A DNA stretch of 64,000 nt from Crocodylus rhombifer (lineage: Eukaryota; Chordata; Crocodylia; Crocodylidae). Positions 12,339 through 23,675 of the stretch are shown here, in pieces. Position numbers and translations under genes: made by a program. Where the stretch lies: NCBI GenBank assembly GCA_038503035.1, contig JAVSML010001163.1:501166-565165 (forward strand), written 5' to 3'. The number at the start of each line of letters is the position of its first letter. The first letter of the stretch is position 1. Under the pieces are notes generated by a model. It saw nothing but the letters and a program-made list of their open reading frames with translations. It searched no databases and was not told where the DNA came from.

Positions 12339-12440
12339 TCATAGATCTGTAGGGTTGGAGCAGATCACCGAGTCTGACCCCCTGGCCTGGGCAGGAAAGA
12401 GCGCTGGGGTCAGACGACCCCGGCCAGGTGCTCGTCTAAG
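12339..12440 (-). repeat. CR1-type LINE 3' end
   Basis: Opens with TTTCATAGATCTGTAGGGTT and continues 'ggagcagatcaccgagtctgaccccctggcctgggcaggaaagagcgctggggtcagacgacccc'. This is the reverse complement of a CR1 3' terminus. The 'gcaggaaagagcgctggggtca' portion is shared with the other CR1 copies in this window, so all belong to related subfamilies. Confidence 0.82.
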
Positions 12441-12568
12441 CTGTGCTTTAGCTGCGTTTGCTGAGGAGGAGAGTCTGGGGGGCTGTGGAGAGAAACGACC
12501 ATTCGCTGGGATGGGGAGATGGTGCCCTGTGTTCAACGATGAAAAGTTTGGTGGTGAGAACAGACCTT

Positions 12569-12685
12569 ATAGTTTCATAGTTTCTAGGGTCGGAAGGGAC
12601 CTGAGCAGATCATCTAGTCCGACCCCCTGCCATGGCAAGAAAGAGCACTGGGGTCAAACGACCCCAGCAAGGTGTACATCCTTAC
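12569..12685 (-). repeat. CR1-type LINE 3' end
   Basis: Starts TATAGTTTCATAGTTTCTAG and continues with the GGTCGGAAGGGACCTGAGCA signature through 'atggcaagaaagagcactggggtcaaacgaccccagcaaggtgtacatc'. It is nearly the same sequence as the copy at 250-520, in the same orientation. A second CR1 end lies about 130 bp to the left. Confidence 0.87.
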
Positions 12686-14564
12686 CTGGTAGCTGGGATG
12701 TGGCTCTATGCAGTTGCCGAGGCAAAGACCCCCATTCCCAAACCTGCCAGGGGCCCGGGTGAGAAGCCTGATTGCAAAAGACGGGACATCTTGTACCCGA
12801 CACTGTACACCGCAGATCAGGATAGTTTTAAATATATTCCTTGCTTTTAAGGGTGCTTTTTCCCCCCTTGCGTGAAGCACCAAAACCAGGCTGCAGTCTG
12901 CAGACCTCCTTCTCCCCATTAACCTGTCACAGATTGCTGGCCTGATTTATGTGACTCACACCATAAGAACACATCTCTACAAACGGCATTTATTTGCCGT
13001 CGGAAATGTGCAGCGCAGCGCACGGCCCAGTGCTCACTGGACCACAGGTGTCCTGCACTTGGTCAGCTCTCCTGCGTTTCGGAAGGTCACGTAGATTTGC
13101 ATGTTGGCAATCTCAAAGGTAGAGATTTAAGAGCGCACTTAGTTGCATGCTAGAAAATGGTGGTGAGCTACGGCCCAGTTTCTGCATTCATTAAAAGCAT
13201 GTAGTAAATGTGAATCAGGATCATGTTTTTCAATCCAGCTGTGTCCAAAGGAGAGCCTAGCATGAAACTAACAGGAAGCAATGGGTAAAGTCCAACCGTC
13301 TGAAGTCCTGAGATGGCATTTAATGCCACTTGTGATGCAGGAATGAAGAATTCAGCCACAGGTTTCAGATGCTTCTTAAATTGCACTGTGGCCTAAGGCA
13401 GGAGAAAATCTAGCAGGGCATCCATGGATGAGGATGAAAAAGGCCATGGGAATGGATGGGGAAATGTAGACAGTGCAGTTTGCTGCAGGCAGTAGGACAA
13501 GGGCAATATCTAATCTGGCAGCCTGTGCCCACCCCGCTCTGCACAGTTGGGCTCCTGGGAGGGGGAGTGAGGCAGAAGGAACAGCACTGAGAGCTGAGCT
13601 CTACATTTTGAATAAAATAAGCAGTACTATGGCCATGCACAGGTGACATTTTCTATCTGATTTATTACTTCTGTATCCCCAATGTTCTATAAAATGGCTG
13701 TGATTCACATCTAAAATATTAGAAGCTTCCATTCCCCATTAGCTGGCGGCTACCAAATGCATAATTGCCTAACCACAAAAGACTATGTTGAAGCAACATT
13801 TGTTAAAGTAACATTAAAGGGTCTGACTTAAAACCACAAAGGCTAGAAACTCCAGCACTGAAGCTGAAACCGCGGCTGTAATTCACTCAAGAGTGCAGCA
13901 CGTATGGCATATCTACTGGAAGACCACACACTGTTCAGACTAGATCTCTGCATGACCAAGGCGTAAGAGCGGAAAGCTGAGGATAAGTTTCTCTTTCTGC
14001 TCTCACGTCTTCGGGGTCCCTTCACTCAGATTCGGTCTTTGTTGGGATTGCAAAGTTTTTATGGCTTAATTTCTATTTTGTCTATCATGTTACGTGCACA
14101 AGAGAGAGAGATGCCCTCTCTTATTTCTATGTCCATGTTTTGGATTGAAACCTGGGTGCAAAGGCCCCTAGATGTGCTAAGCTACCTTGGTACATAGTTA
14201 ATAACCCAGACTAAAGCACAGAGAGGTACCAGCACTAGCAAGCCAGCTGCCACTCAGACTGACGTTTTCTCAGCTGTCTTTACTGCACGTGAATTAGGGC
14301 CCTTGCATAGCCCAGCAGAAGTGAGGGTGGCCACACTGCAGGAAAACACCCTCGCTGCCACGGCTGGGCTGGCGTCACCTCTCCGTGTCACAACTCCTGA
14401 GCCGCTCGTGAACTCTCTCTCGATGGGGGGAGCTTGTCTCATTAACACCTGTCGAGGTGTTGATTCGGCCTCTCCGCTCTTGGGCCGGCCACCTTGAGTT
14501 GAGGATGTTGGTCTGTGGACAGGACCAACAACTTGAGGTGCGGCTCAAATTAACTTTGTCGTGA

Positions 14565-14618
14565 AAGCAAGCCCAACATGCATGCCAGGGAAAGCAAGCA
14601 CACCATGCTTGCCAGGGA
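14565..14618. repeat. 27-bp tandem duplication
   Basis: Two adjacent 27-bp units, 14565-14591 and 14592-14618, both beginning AAGCAAGC and ending GCCAGGGA, with about three differences. Located in the ANKFN1 intron 266 bp before the next exon. Confidence 0.85.
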
Positions 14619-14883
14619 AATGCAGAGTCTGGAGACAGCCGGCAGAGGTAGCTCCCTAAACAGGGGGATCTGGCCGTTTGTAGGTCTATATGGGATGTCA
14701 GTGCGGTTATACCAGAGTATGAAAAAAGGGAATCCAGCCCTTGTCATTTATTTCTGCCTGAACATATTCTATCAAGGGTTTTAATACGTACGGTTAATTA
14801 GAACTGGTGTTGAGAAAGAAAGACTTCAGCATTTCAGGACCAGACTATAACACTATTTCTTTTTTGCTCTGCCCTTTTCACAG

Positions 14884-15050
14884 TTCATTTTTGCTGTTAC
14901 AAGGAGAAATTTATTAGTCTGTATTGCCGCCTTTCTGCTGTCATAGAGCTGGACTCTCTGAAAACCCAGCAGTCCCTAAGGGAAGCAATTTCAGACAGTG
15001 AAGTCGCTGCAGCCAAACAAAGACACCAGCAAGTGTTAGACTATATACAG
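14884..15050 (+). CDS. ANKFN1: ANKFN1 coding exon E
   Basis: Two bases complete a valine codon with exon D. The exon then reads HFCCYKEKFISLYCRLSAVI, ELDSLKTQQSLREAISDSEV and ends QRHQQVLDYIQ before donor GTAACA. The length of 167 bp is 2 + 55 codons. The acceptor is CCCTTTTCACAG. Charged heptad-like spacing from ELDSL to DYIQ suggests a long alpha helix or coiled coil that continues into exon F (QIDEIWREMRW). Sequence and phase are as in other vertebrate ANKFN1 genes. Confidence 0.91.
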
Positions 15051-18000
15051 GTAACAGTCTGTTTCTGACTAGTTCAAGGAGACTTTTTAAGATGTTTCTC
15101 AAAAGTGGCATGGAGCTGTATGGAAACTCAATGGACAATTATTCACAACATTATTAAAAGACCACTTGTGTCAGAAGTACAATTTTGTTTTTATGAAATC
15201 CAGCCCCACAACATGATTCCTTTGGTTTGTTGCTTTTACAAAAAAAAAAACACACACAAAAAACAAGGAGAGGAGAAAAAAGAAAGCAAGAAAAATGTGG
15301 ATAAAAATCAAGTGACAGTCGCACTAAAATGTTCTGGTTCTACAAGTCCTCTCTTCCACGCGGGTAGCAAGCCTGAATTTGGATTGTGGCTTCTCTGTCT
15401 TGCAGAGGACGCTTTTTCTTTTTTTCACTGCCAGGTTGCAAAGACAAAAAGAAAATGAAAATTTCTGGCAAGAGCATATGCTGTATCTAGAGATTATTGG
15501 CAATGAAAATGATCTGGATACAGTCTTCTCCAGTGACATCCCAAAGAAGCAAGCAGGGGCAGGTCAGCCATCCGGGGGGCTCTTTTATGTCAGGCTTGGC
15601 TCTTGCAAACCATTTGGTCATTAATTGTATCAGGTGCGACCTCAGCACAATGCTGGTTTTGCACTGAATCCACCTAGGGCACAAATAATCTATACAGCCG
15701 TTATGATCTTCTTTTGAGGCCGACGCTAATTAAAAGAGGGGCTGAGATTACTGTTTGTCCTCCTGTGAAGGGCTTTTGTTGCAGGCACATATATGTGCGT
15801 ACCTGTTGACTATGTTTCTCCTGTCCCTTGCCCTATACCCAGATCCCCCTTTGCATTGACTCCTTTGGAGTTGCTGTGGGGCCTTGCATGGCAGCACGTC
15901 CTACTGAGCTTCTGCCTCAGTTGTTCCCCCTCAACCCCACACTCCATCAGACGTATTAATCCTAGTGCCTGAGGGCTTCTGGGTGACTTTCACCCTTCAT
16001 GCAAGAAAAAAAACAGATGTATATTAATTGCACGGGCATTATAGGCATAGCTATTACACCTTTGGGGTGTTTCGATTCCTAATTGAATTCGGAGGAAAAC
16101 ACAGGAGAGTATTTCAAACCTCAGGGTTTTGTACTGAATGATTGTGACAGTGTATTAGCCTTGTCAGGTTTCCTCTCAAATGAAAACCATCTGTATTCTA
16201 CCTATTGGCAAAAAAACCTCTCAGCCCGCCACACGGCACAGCCTTCAGTGGCAACCACAAAACCGCAAAAGCGTTTGTGTGATCCCAGATCTAAAACAGT
16301 GTTGAAGTCACTACACAAACCAAACGTTGTAAAGAGCAAAGGAGCCTATATAAGTGCTGTTCTGAAAAGCAGTTGGAGGGCAAGCAAGAGTAAAAATAAA
16401 ATAGTAGATAAGGTACTTGGAGTCCTAACCCGCACATTAGGCAGAATGAAAAGGCAAACACATACTCAAGTGCCGATGCTGAAATTGCAGCTGAGTTATC
16501 ATGTATACAGTGAAAAACTTCAAATACTCTGAAGCTGAAAAAGAAGCCCAGTTCATTAAATATGCCTGGTCTGTTATCCTGGGAGATGCCTTACAATGGC
16601 ATCAGAGAGAAAAGCAATAGAATATGCTTTTTAATAAAGAAATGAATCCTTCCGCATGCAGTTTGGAGATGAGTTGTGGTATTGCCCCTGTGATTTTTCA
16701 CTGTGCATATTTCATCCTGCCCTTGTGAATTCTGATTAGGGTAAGAGACTGCAGCCGTCGTGGAGGGAGTCTGTGTGCCAAATTCTATGAGTGTGATAAA
16801 GGATCTGATGGGTCATTTGTCCTCCCTCTTCTGCAGTCACTTGCACCAAGACAAAATGAGTGTAAAATGGGCTCTGTGAATGTGGTGGATGACAGGCGCT
16901 ATAAACTGCAGCCTCCAACTAACTTGATTCCTGCACGGCACCTCTCTTTCCCACACCCAGCACACATGGCTACTGCTCACTTCTGCATGGTCACCAACTG
17001 CCAGTTCAATGCAAGTTATTTTACTTTAGACCCTTTACACTTGAACCCTTCTCCTGCCATTGTCCTTAACCTTACTGCTGCATCTGACTACTTTGACTTG
17101 AGGGTAATTGATATAAGTATTTTTAAAGGTATTCATTAGTGCTCAGTCTTGCCTTGTGAACAGGAGCCTATACTAAAAGGATGCAGCGATGTGGTTTTCC
17201 AGAGGGATCTGAGAGAAGGGTACTGCATCTGGGGGTATTGCACCCACCGTTACATCCCTTGAACCAGCTGCAATGCCATTTAGTCTTCAAAACTGTTGAA
17301 CTGATTAAAGATAACCCTTGAATGCTACTATCAGAAGACTCTCATGATCCACAGTAAGGCCCATGTCTTTCTTTGACAGACACTTAAAGTCATCCTGCCT
17401 CAGTTTAGACATGCTGCCACAGGCCAAGGCGTCGTGTGTGGAACTAGGGCTCAGTACAGACCCGATTCCCATTAGCCTTAATGAAATGGGTGCAGACTAA
17501 AAATGCTTACGGGAAGATAAAGCGAGGGATTTAGGGTTATTGATCCAGTGCAGTTTTACAGCTTTCCCTTTATGAATAATGAACTGGTATACTAGAGTTT
17601 GAGATGGGTGTTTTGTCTTTCAGTGCAACCAAAACAATGAATAAATAAGGTCTAATATCTGCTTCGTGCTCCTGGGGAAATATGCTAGCGGACTTGGTCC
17701 AGCTCCCAGAATACTGCCACCGTGCTGGTTAACCCCTGGTCAGCCGTCTCGGCTGAAAGGGCCAGGGTTAAATGGGGGAAGAAAAACTGAACTGCTTCTT
17801 AGTCACTCCTAGAGCTGGGCCTTTCAGGTCAATGCTGAGATCCCTTAGCCCAGCAAATGGAGAAGCTTAAAAGCCTGTTGTCTGTGTTACTCCTTCTCTG
17901 TGGATGCATAGAGGAATTAATTCTCTAGCGTGTTGCTCTTTGTGTGGCTCTGGACCATAATTTCATAAAACAGCAAGCCTAATTGTCTCATTTTGCACCA

Positions 18001-19009
18001 CTTAACTTCATCTATTTCAATAGACCACTGGGGCAACCGGGAGCTGAATCAAGGCCATTCTTTGTAAAGCAGGGATTTAAAGTGCAAACATATTGCTTCA
18101 GACACTTTACCCACTATGTTGGGGAACATTACCAATTATAGACCCGATCCCCCGAGCCCTTTGAAATTAGAAGGAGTCTTTCCATTGACTGCAATGGACA
18201 TTTGGTATAATCTTATAAAAGAAATGTAAGCAGAGTGTATCCGAGATCCAGGGAGAAAGCTCACAGCTTTTGGGAAGTGTCACTTTAAAGGGACCCCTTT
18301 GAGTGCACCTATACAACACCCACTGATTTCAGTTGGCATAGAAATGCCAAAGGGGGACAGAGTGACTGGCACTTACTGCGGTGGGCAGGGATGTGGGAGT
18401 CTTACTTTCAAGTGCTTGTTCTGTCTGATTCAGAGCAAGCTGGGATGAAAAACTCTGCTCTGAATAGAAACTTGAGTCTCTGTCTCCGACAGGCGAGGCG
18501 GGTGCCCTAACCCTCAGCACAAACGTGCAGAGTTACTTCCTCAATTGAACAGCTCAGGTTCTGCTCGAAAAATCAGATTAAGCACTGTGACATAACCCCG
18601 TGACCAAAATGTTCAAAAAGTCTTGGTTTTATTTCACTGCAGAATAAAACCAACTTTTAAAACCCCTCGAGCTGCCTCAAGTAATGAACAGGCATCCTGG
18701 GTTAGAAATAAATCTGACCCTAAGGAAAGGCCAGACCTTGAATGTTGGCTAGAGGGATATACTTTGAAGGTTGGGCTGGAGCTGGACTTCCCTGTTTTTT
18801 ATCTATGCTCCATCAGTTGTAGTAGTTTTATAGCAGATTTGTACAGGCAGCAACTCTATGCCTCCCAAAACTTTGGCTTAAAAATAAATATATAAAAAAA
18901 CCCATTTCAGTAGGCTTTCAAAGGAAGCCAAAACTATTACCTTCAATATGGGGTGATTTGCAGCATTTCCACACTCTCTCCCTTTTTTTTTAATCTTTTT
19001 TCTCTGAAG
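15051..19009 (+). other. ANKFN1: ANKFN1 intron E-F
   Basis: Intron of 3959 bp, donor GTAACA, acceptor TTTTTTCTCTGAAG. It holds an A-rich stretch (15240-15300) and the open frame at 16083-16532 described separately. The rest is diverged sequence, including several copies of the CCATTGACTTCAATGG-type words (15857, 18180, 18322). Confidence 0.75.
16083..16620 (+). pseudogene. Unidentified open frame with frameshifted continuation
   Basis: Inside the ANKFN1 intron, 149 codons stay open from TTG at 16083 (no good ATG; a stop lies immediately upstream) to a stop at 16530-16532. The frame includes GFVLNDCDSVLALSGFLSNE and SKTVLKSLHKPNVVKSKGAY. A second frame, shifted by one base, takes over at about 16516 and reads NFKYSEAEKEAQFIKYAWSV then ILGDALQWHQREKQ before TAG at 16618-16620. 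AATAAA follows at 16633. The protein-like composition on both sides of the shift suggests a decayed retrocopy or a lost nested exon. I do not recognise the parent gene. No flanking splice site restores phase with ANKFN1. It may also be a chance open frame. Confidence 0.4.
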
Positions 19010-19229
19010 CAAATTGATGAGATCTGGCGTGAAATGCGATGGATCACTGAAGCGCTGCAGTATGCCAGGTACAAGCAGCCAGCAGCTGGATTTCCCATAA
19101 TGAAACTTGTGGACCTTTCAGAAGAACAGATTCAGAAGAAGATAAGTTCAACATCGTCCCATCTAGATTGTCTTCCATCACCACCACCATCACCAGAACT
19201 TAAGAGCCAGAGGAGAAAAGCTTTGAGTG
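19010..19229 (+). CDS. ANKFN1: ANKFN1 coding exon F
   Basis: Reads QIDEIWREMRWITEALQYAR, YKQPAAGFPIMKLVDLSEEQ and a proline/serine stretch DCLPSPPPSPELKSQRRKAL, then S plus one base (phase 1). The donor is GTAAGTGA at 19230. The helical start continues exon E directly. The PSPPPSPELK segment looks disordered and is a plausible proline-directed phosphorylation or SH3-type site, which is inference from composition. The length of 220 bp is 73 codons + 1. Confidence 0.92.
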
Positions 19230-22200
19230 GTAAGTGATATTTTTTTCCTCCTGTTGTTTCAGTTTGCCCAGGGAAACAAAGTAGAAAATCAGGATAACCC
19301 ACTGAACTCCACATTTTACACTGGGAGCTAGTCAGTGATATTATCTCCAGGCTGATTGAGGTGTTTTGGTAATTCTTCTGGTTGTAAGTGTTTTTTTTCT
19401 TTCTTTAATTTAAGCCAAACATTGAATAAAATAAGCTTAAAGGAAGCATGGAGGTATCAGATGACAGTAGACTCCAATCCTACCTTCAGCAGCGGCCTGT
19501 CAAATTGCATAATCTCAAATTATGGCAATGACAGCTGTAGAAACCTTCACTGCAGAATCACTCTCTTCCATCTCTGTGCCAGTGGCACCCGTTCCTCTCC
19601 TTCCCCCATTCCCACCATACTGCTTTGTCAGGCCACTTCCCTCCCACCCACCCCCACCCCCCAAAATGCCTTTCCCACTCCAACAGCTTCAAAATGATCT
19701 TCTCTGCTGTCATGCCTCTCACTTTGGGTCCAGGCCAGTGCTCATTGAAGTCAGTGGATGTATTCCCAGTGGGCAACAGAGATCTCTATCCCTCGTTTGT
19801 TCTGCTCACAAGAAGTCAACCAGACAAGGCAAAATTAACATATACATTGGGATTTTCAAATGAACCTAAAAAATCCAATATGACCTTGGTGCTTAGGGTC
19901 CTTCAGCACCATTCAGCATTCCAGCTGGAGTAGCTAGTTGTTGGGCACACGGTTGTTATCTGCCGGGGCTTGGGGTGGCTGTTTTATTCAGAGCTTGCCC
20001 TTTCTTCAAACTCATCACTCGTTGCTCTAAACACATCTCCTCGGTTGGTAGGACCCATGTCCCATCTGGCTTGATGTAGAGTTTTGCAGTTCTCCCACTC
20101 TTGGAGTGGGGATGCTCCACGCAGGTCTAAGAGGACACCATCAAGGACACCTTCCAGAGCTTGCAACCAGTGAGATAGTACCTAACGTTTGATACGTGTA
20201 GCAAAACACGGGGGAAGTTGCTCCAAAACAGCAAAGTTGGTAGAATTTTAATCTTAGGCTTCACTACATGTTCGTTTAGCTAAGGCTTCCCTCTTGAGTT
20301 GCAGAAATAGAACAGGCCACAATTACAATCTTTTATTGAGCTCCTGAGCTCTTGGGACCCAGCCTCGTCTTGTTTTCCTTTCTGAAGAGCAGGTCTCTTA
20401 AAATGTTCCCTTTCCTGGGGGATCTTTTTCTCAGAGCCCATATACCTGGGCCAATAAAGATACTACCTAATAGTCATTGTTACCAGGCCAGCCATGTATC
20501 TCAGACGAGTTTTGCCAGCCAGTTAGGGGAATGTCCCTATGGTGGTTGTTCTGTTGTTGAGCAGTTAGGAGCCATTCAGACATAATGACTTGCAGTTACT
20601 GACCTTGCGTGCTGAAGCTGTCTGCTGTGCCACGATATCCCAGCCTCCTGTCTCCAGGAATCCCATGCCTAAAACCCAAGATCAGTATTCATTAGTGAAT
20701 TCATTAGCCAGCTCACTTCATGCTGTGCTTTGGAGGCAGAGTGGGTGTAGGAAGGACCACAGCACTGGGAGGCATAATGTCCTAGATTCTGTCACTTAGT
20801 TGTGACCTCAGGCAATGACTTTGGTGAAGACAGTACACTGAATTAATGACTGTATAATGTAAAATGCTAATCAGTCAGAGGTGATATTCATCCCTATGCA
20901 CAGAGCATGCACTGTAGGTATCTTCGGGTATCATAATCTCTGTTTTGAGGATCCGGTCTCTAGGCTGGCCTGCGCAAGGATGATTTTCATCCACAGAAAT
21001 TCAATCTTTTGAGCCATAAAATGAGAAATAAAAGTATTGAGGAAGAGCTTGCTGAAAATGTATCTTCTGTGTGAGAGCGCAGTGTTCCCTAGAGACACCA
21101 AAGAATATTTCAGAAGACCAGAGCCAAGTGTTTCGTGGTGACCCCTGGCCATCCTTTCCTTCCACCTTTGGGCAGCTCTCTGTTTTTGCACTCATTCTTT
21201 CCTGTGATCATTCAGTTTTGGTTTGCTGGAACAGCTGAGCCATTGGGTCCACTTTGGTTTAATTCATTCGGCTAGCTCGTTGTCTCCCGTGTCCTAGACG
21301 GACCCTTCAGAACACAAAGTTAAGCAAATAAGCGAAACGTTAAACACGTTTTATTGTCTGTTATTGCTGCTCTGAAGAGCTGGAAAATTAAACGGATGAA
21401 AGAAAAGGATTGCAGCACGGAGAATGGAAGCAAATTAAACAGCAGCACCTGATTTTATTATTTTTATTTTTTTAAAATAGAATAAGGACTTTGGGGGGAA
21501 AAAAGTAAACCATCATTCTGCTGAGTTGTCATTAGCAATGAGTTAATGACATGGTAGAAACAAAAGCTACAGACGCTGCATTGAACAACTGCCATGACCA
21601 TTTCAGTCATAATAACTTATTTCAACTCCTCAGTGGCATTTTCCTACAGCCAAGGAAACCACGTAAATCTGCTGTTATTAGATTAAAAGAAAAAGAAAAC
21701 CCAAAGAAGTTGAGTGGAAACTGTGGCTTTTGTACAAGCCTATGTCAGTTTAATCCATTATACAATGATGATTCCACGCTCCCCGCCACCCCCCCGGGCC
21801 TCTGGGCCAATTTCTGCTATTCATAACGTGATGTAAATGCAGAATAGCCCTGTTGACTTCTGTAGCGATACTTGGCATTAACATGATGCAATTCAGAATA
21901 TATTCTGTCCCCCGTGTGGAACTAGTGTGTCATTCCCCATGGCGTGTGGTAGCTTACACAAATGCAAAGTGAGTAATGGGTGTTATTTTATACCCAATTT
22001 GTATGTACTTTGATCTGATACAACTGACTACCTATAGTGAAGGACATTAGAGAATCAAACTTGCCATGGCACATATGCCACATCAGCTGTAGCATTTGGC
22101 CCGTATTTTGCCATGGTTGGAGAATTGCAATGACTTTGGTGCTATAGCTGGGCTGAACTTTGATTAGCACATTCACCCATGGGTGCAATTTGTCCATTTT

Positions 22201-22740
22201 GGATTTGGCCATGCCTTCTAAAACCTAGGAAGACAAAAGCAGTTTGTTCATCCTGCTATTAAACTTTTTCTTTTTTTTGCCACTCCCATTAAAAATATAC
22301 AAGGCCATCTCCTGCTCTCGGTTAAGTAGGTGTAAAACCAGAATGACTCCATTGATTTCTAAAAAGGGAACAGGATTCTCTGTGTCTAAAATGTCAATCC
22401 CCATGATATTTAGTGAAAATCAAATGAAAGAAAATGAGTCATTTTAAAATTTCATCTCATCCCCAGTGCTTCTCTTGTGCTGTCCTCCTTTCACCACATA
22501 AACGCTGCCTGCCCTTCCTAGTTCTTGCTGTCCTCTACCAGCCGTAAATCCACCACCGCTATTGTCTGTGCTACTGTCATCTGGCTGGGTGGAAAATTCC
22601 ACAAAGGAAATACACAGATATTGCCAGAAGCTTGGCCAATATTCATTTTGCTTCCAAGCTAAGAAGAATATACACTAATGGCATTTAAGCAGCCCGTCTA
22701 AGTGCATGTCCGGTTAGTGGCTAATCTGTTCTGTTTTCAG
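19230..22740 (+). other. ANKFN1: ANKFN1 intron F-G
   Basis: Intron of 3511 bp, donor GTAAGTGA, acceptor TCTGTTCTGTTTTCAG. It contains a C-rich run near 19640-19660, a MIR-like stretch near 20729-20822 and AT-rich low-complexity DNA near 21455-21475. No coding feature recognised. Confidence 0.75.
20729..20822 (+). repeat. MIR-like ancient SINE remnant
   Basis: 'ggaggcagagtgggtgtaggaaggaccacagcactgggaggc...gattctgtcacttagttgtgacctcaggcaatgactttgg' follows the order of MIR core words (gggactgg..., ctgccactta.tgtgtgaccttgggcaa). Strongly diverged, so only moderately certain. Confidence 0.45.
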
Positions 22741-23534
22741 ATTCCCAGCCCTGCTCGGATGAAGAAGGCTGCTCTGAAGTGTTTCTTCCAACTGACAGCG
22801 ACTACGATTCCAGCGACGCCTTGAGCCCCAGAGAACTAGACTTAGTTTATTCCTCCCCGCATGATATATCCCAGCAGGTAGGCGGTGGCCTGGGTGGTAG
22901 TGCACCTGATGTTCTCCAAGTACATGACATGAAGCCTTGTCTGACGTTGAAGGAGGATCCGAAAGCAAGCAGTGCCTTGGATGCTAATGCTGAATATTGC
23001 ACGGCGTACATAAACAGTCTGACGATAGCAGGGCTGACGTCAAAAAGCACAGAGAAGACTTCCAGCTCCAGGCAGGCTCTGAGCTTCTTGGGGAAAAAAA
23101 AGCTGGGGAAGCATCAGCACTATAACTACTTCAGCCGGCACCATCGCTGGCTGCGCGTGCACAGCGAGACTCAGCCCGCGTCGCTCTCCGAGGGGGTGTA
23201 CACACAGCATCTCATGAGAGCGACCGAATCATCCCAAGAGCCTACCTCCAGCGAGCAACAATTTCCCGCTGATGGGCCTCGGAGCACTTTCTTACTTCAT
23301 ACGACAAGCCTTCCAGAAGACGGGAAAGGCAAGTATGAGGAATCGAGGCAGAACATCCGCAGGATATGCGTTGAACCTTACAAGACCACGCTGCTGGACG
23401 AAGAAGGCAAGCCTTGGGCACTGAACGCACAGTCTGTAGGACACGGGGATTTGCACAACGCCACAGGACAAAAAACGGGTTCGGATGACCAATCGAATTC
23501 TCCCCTCTCTGAAATATTCAGTAGCACACTGTAG
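22741..23534 (+). CDS. ANKFN1: ANKFN1 terminal coding exon G
   Basis: Two bases complete the aspartate codon from exon F. The exon then encodes SQPCSDEEGCSEVFLPTDSD and about 260 further residues to a TAG at 23532-23534. The tail is Ser/Thr-rich and probably disordered. It contains a basic, aromatic patch (GKKKLGKHQHYNYFSRHHRW) and ends SPLSEIFSSTL. The last residues S-T-L fit a class I PDZ ligand (S/T-X-hydrophobic), so a scaffold interaction is possible but unproven. A strong cryptic donor, CAG|GTAGGC, lies inside the exon at 22878 and could give a shorter isoform. The open frame continues well past it, so I keep the whole exon. Confidence 0.88.
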
Positions 23535-23635
23535 GAGTTTGTATCAGGTTATTGCACTGCCCCTCACTGCCCACAAGTGGCATAGAGAGCATTTTGAATA
23601 TAGCGCTGTATTTTTGAAACAACCTTTAAAATTCA

Positions 23636-23675
23636 GATCCTCATCTGGAATGCACACTGACTTCAGATGAGGATC
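23636..23675 (+). other. Perfect 12-bp hairpin in the ANKFN1 3' UTR
   Basis: GATCCTCATCTG at 23636-23647 and its exact complement CAGATGAGGATC at 23664-23675, separated by 16 bases and starting about 100 bases after the stop codon. It could fold in the mRNA. Confidence 0.85.

Larger units (their letters stand above)
11424..14883 (+). other. ANKFN1: ANKFN1 intron D-E
   Basis: Intron of 3460 bp. It contains a 21-base A-run at about 11752-11772, two CR1 ends (12339-12440 and 12569-12685), an imperfect inverted repeat near 14491-14542 and a 27-bp tandem duplication (14565-14618). The open frame at 11625-12041 shows no protein-family resemblance. Confidence 0.75.
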
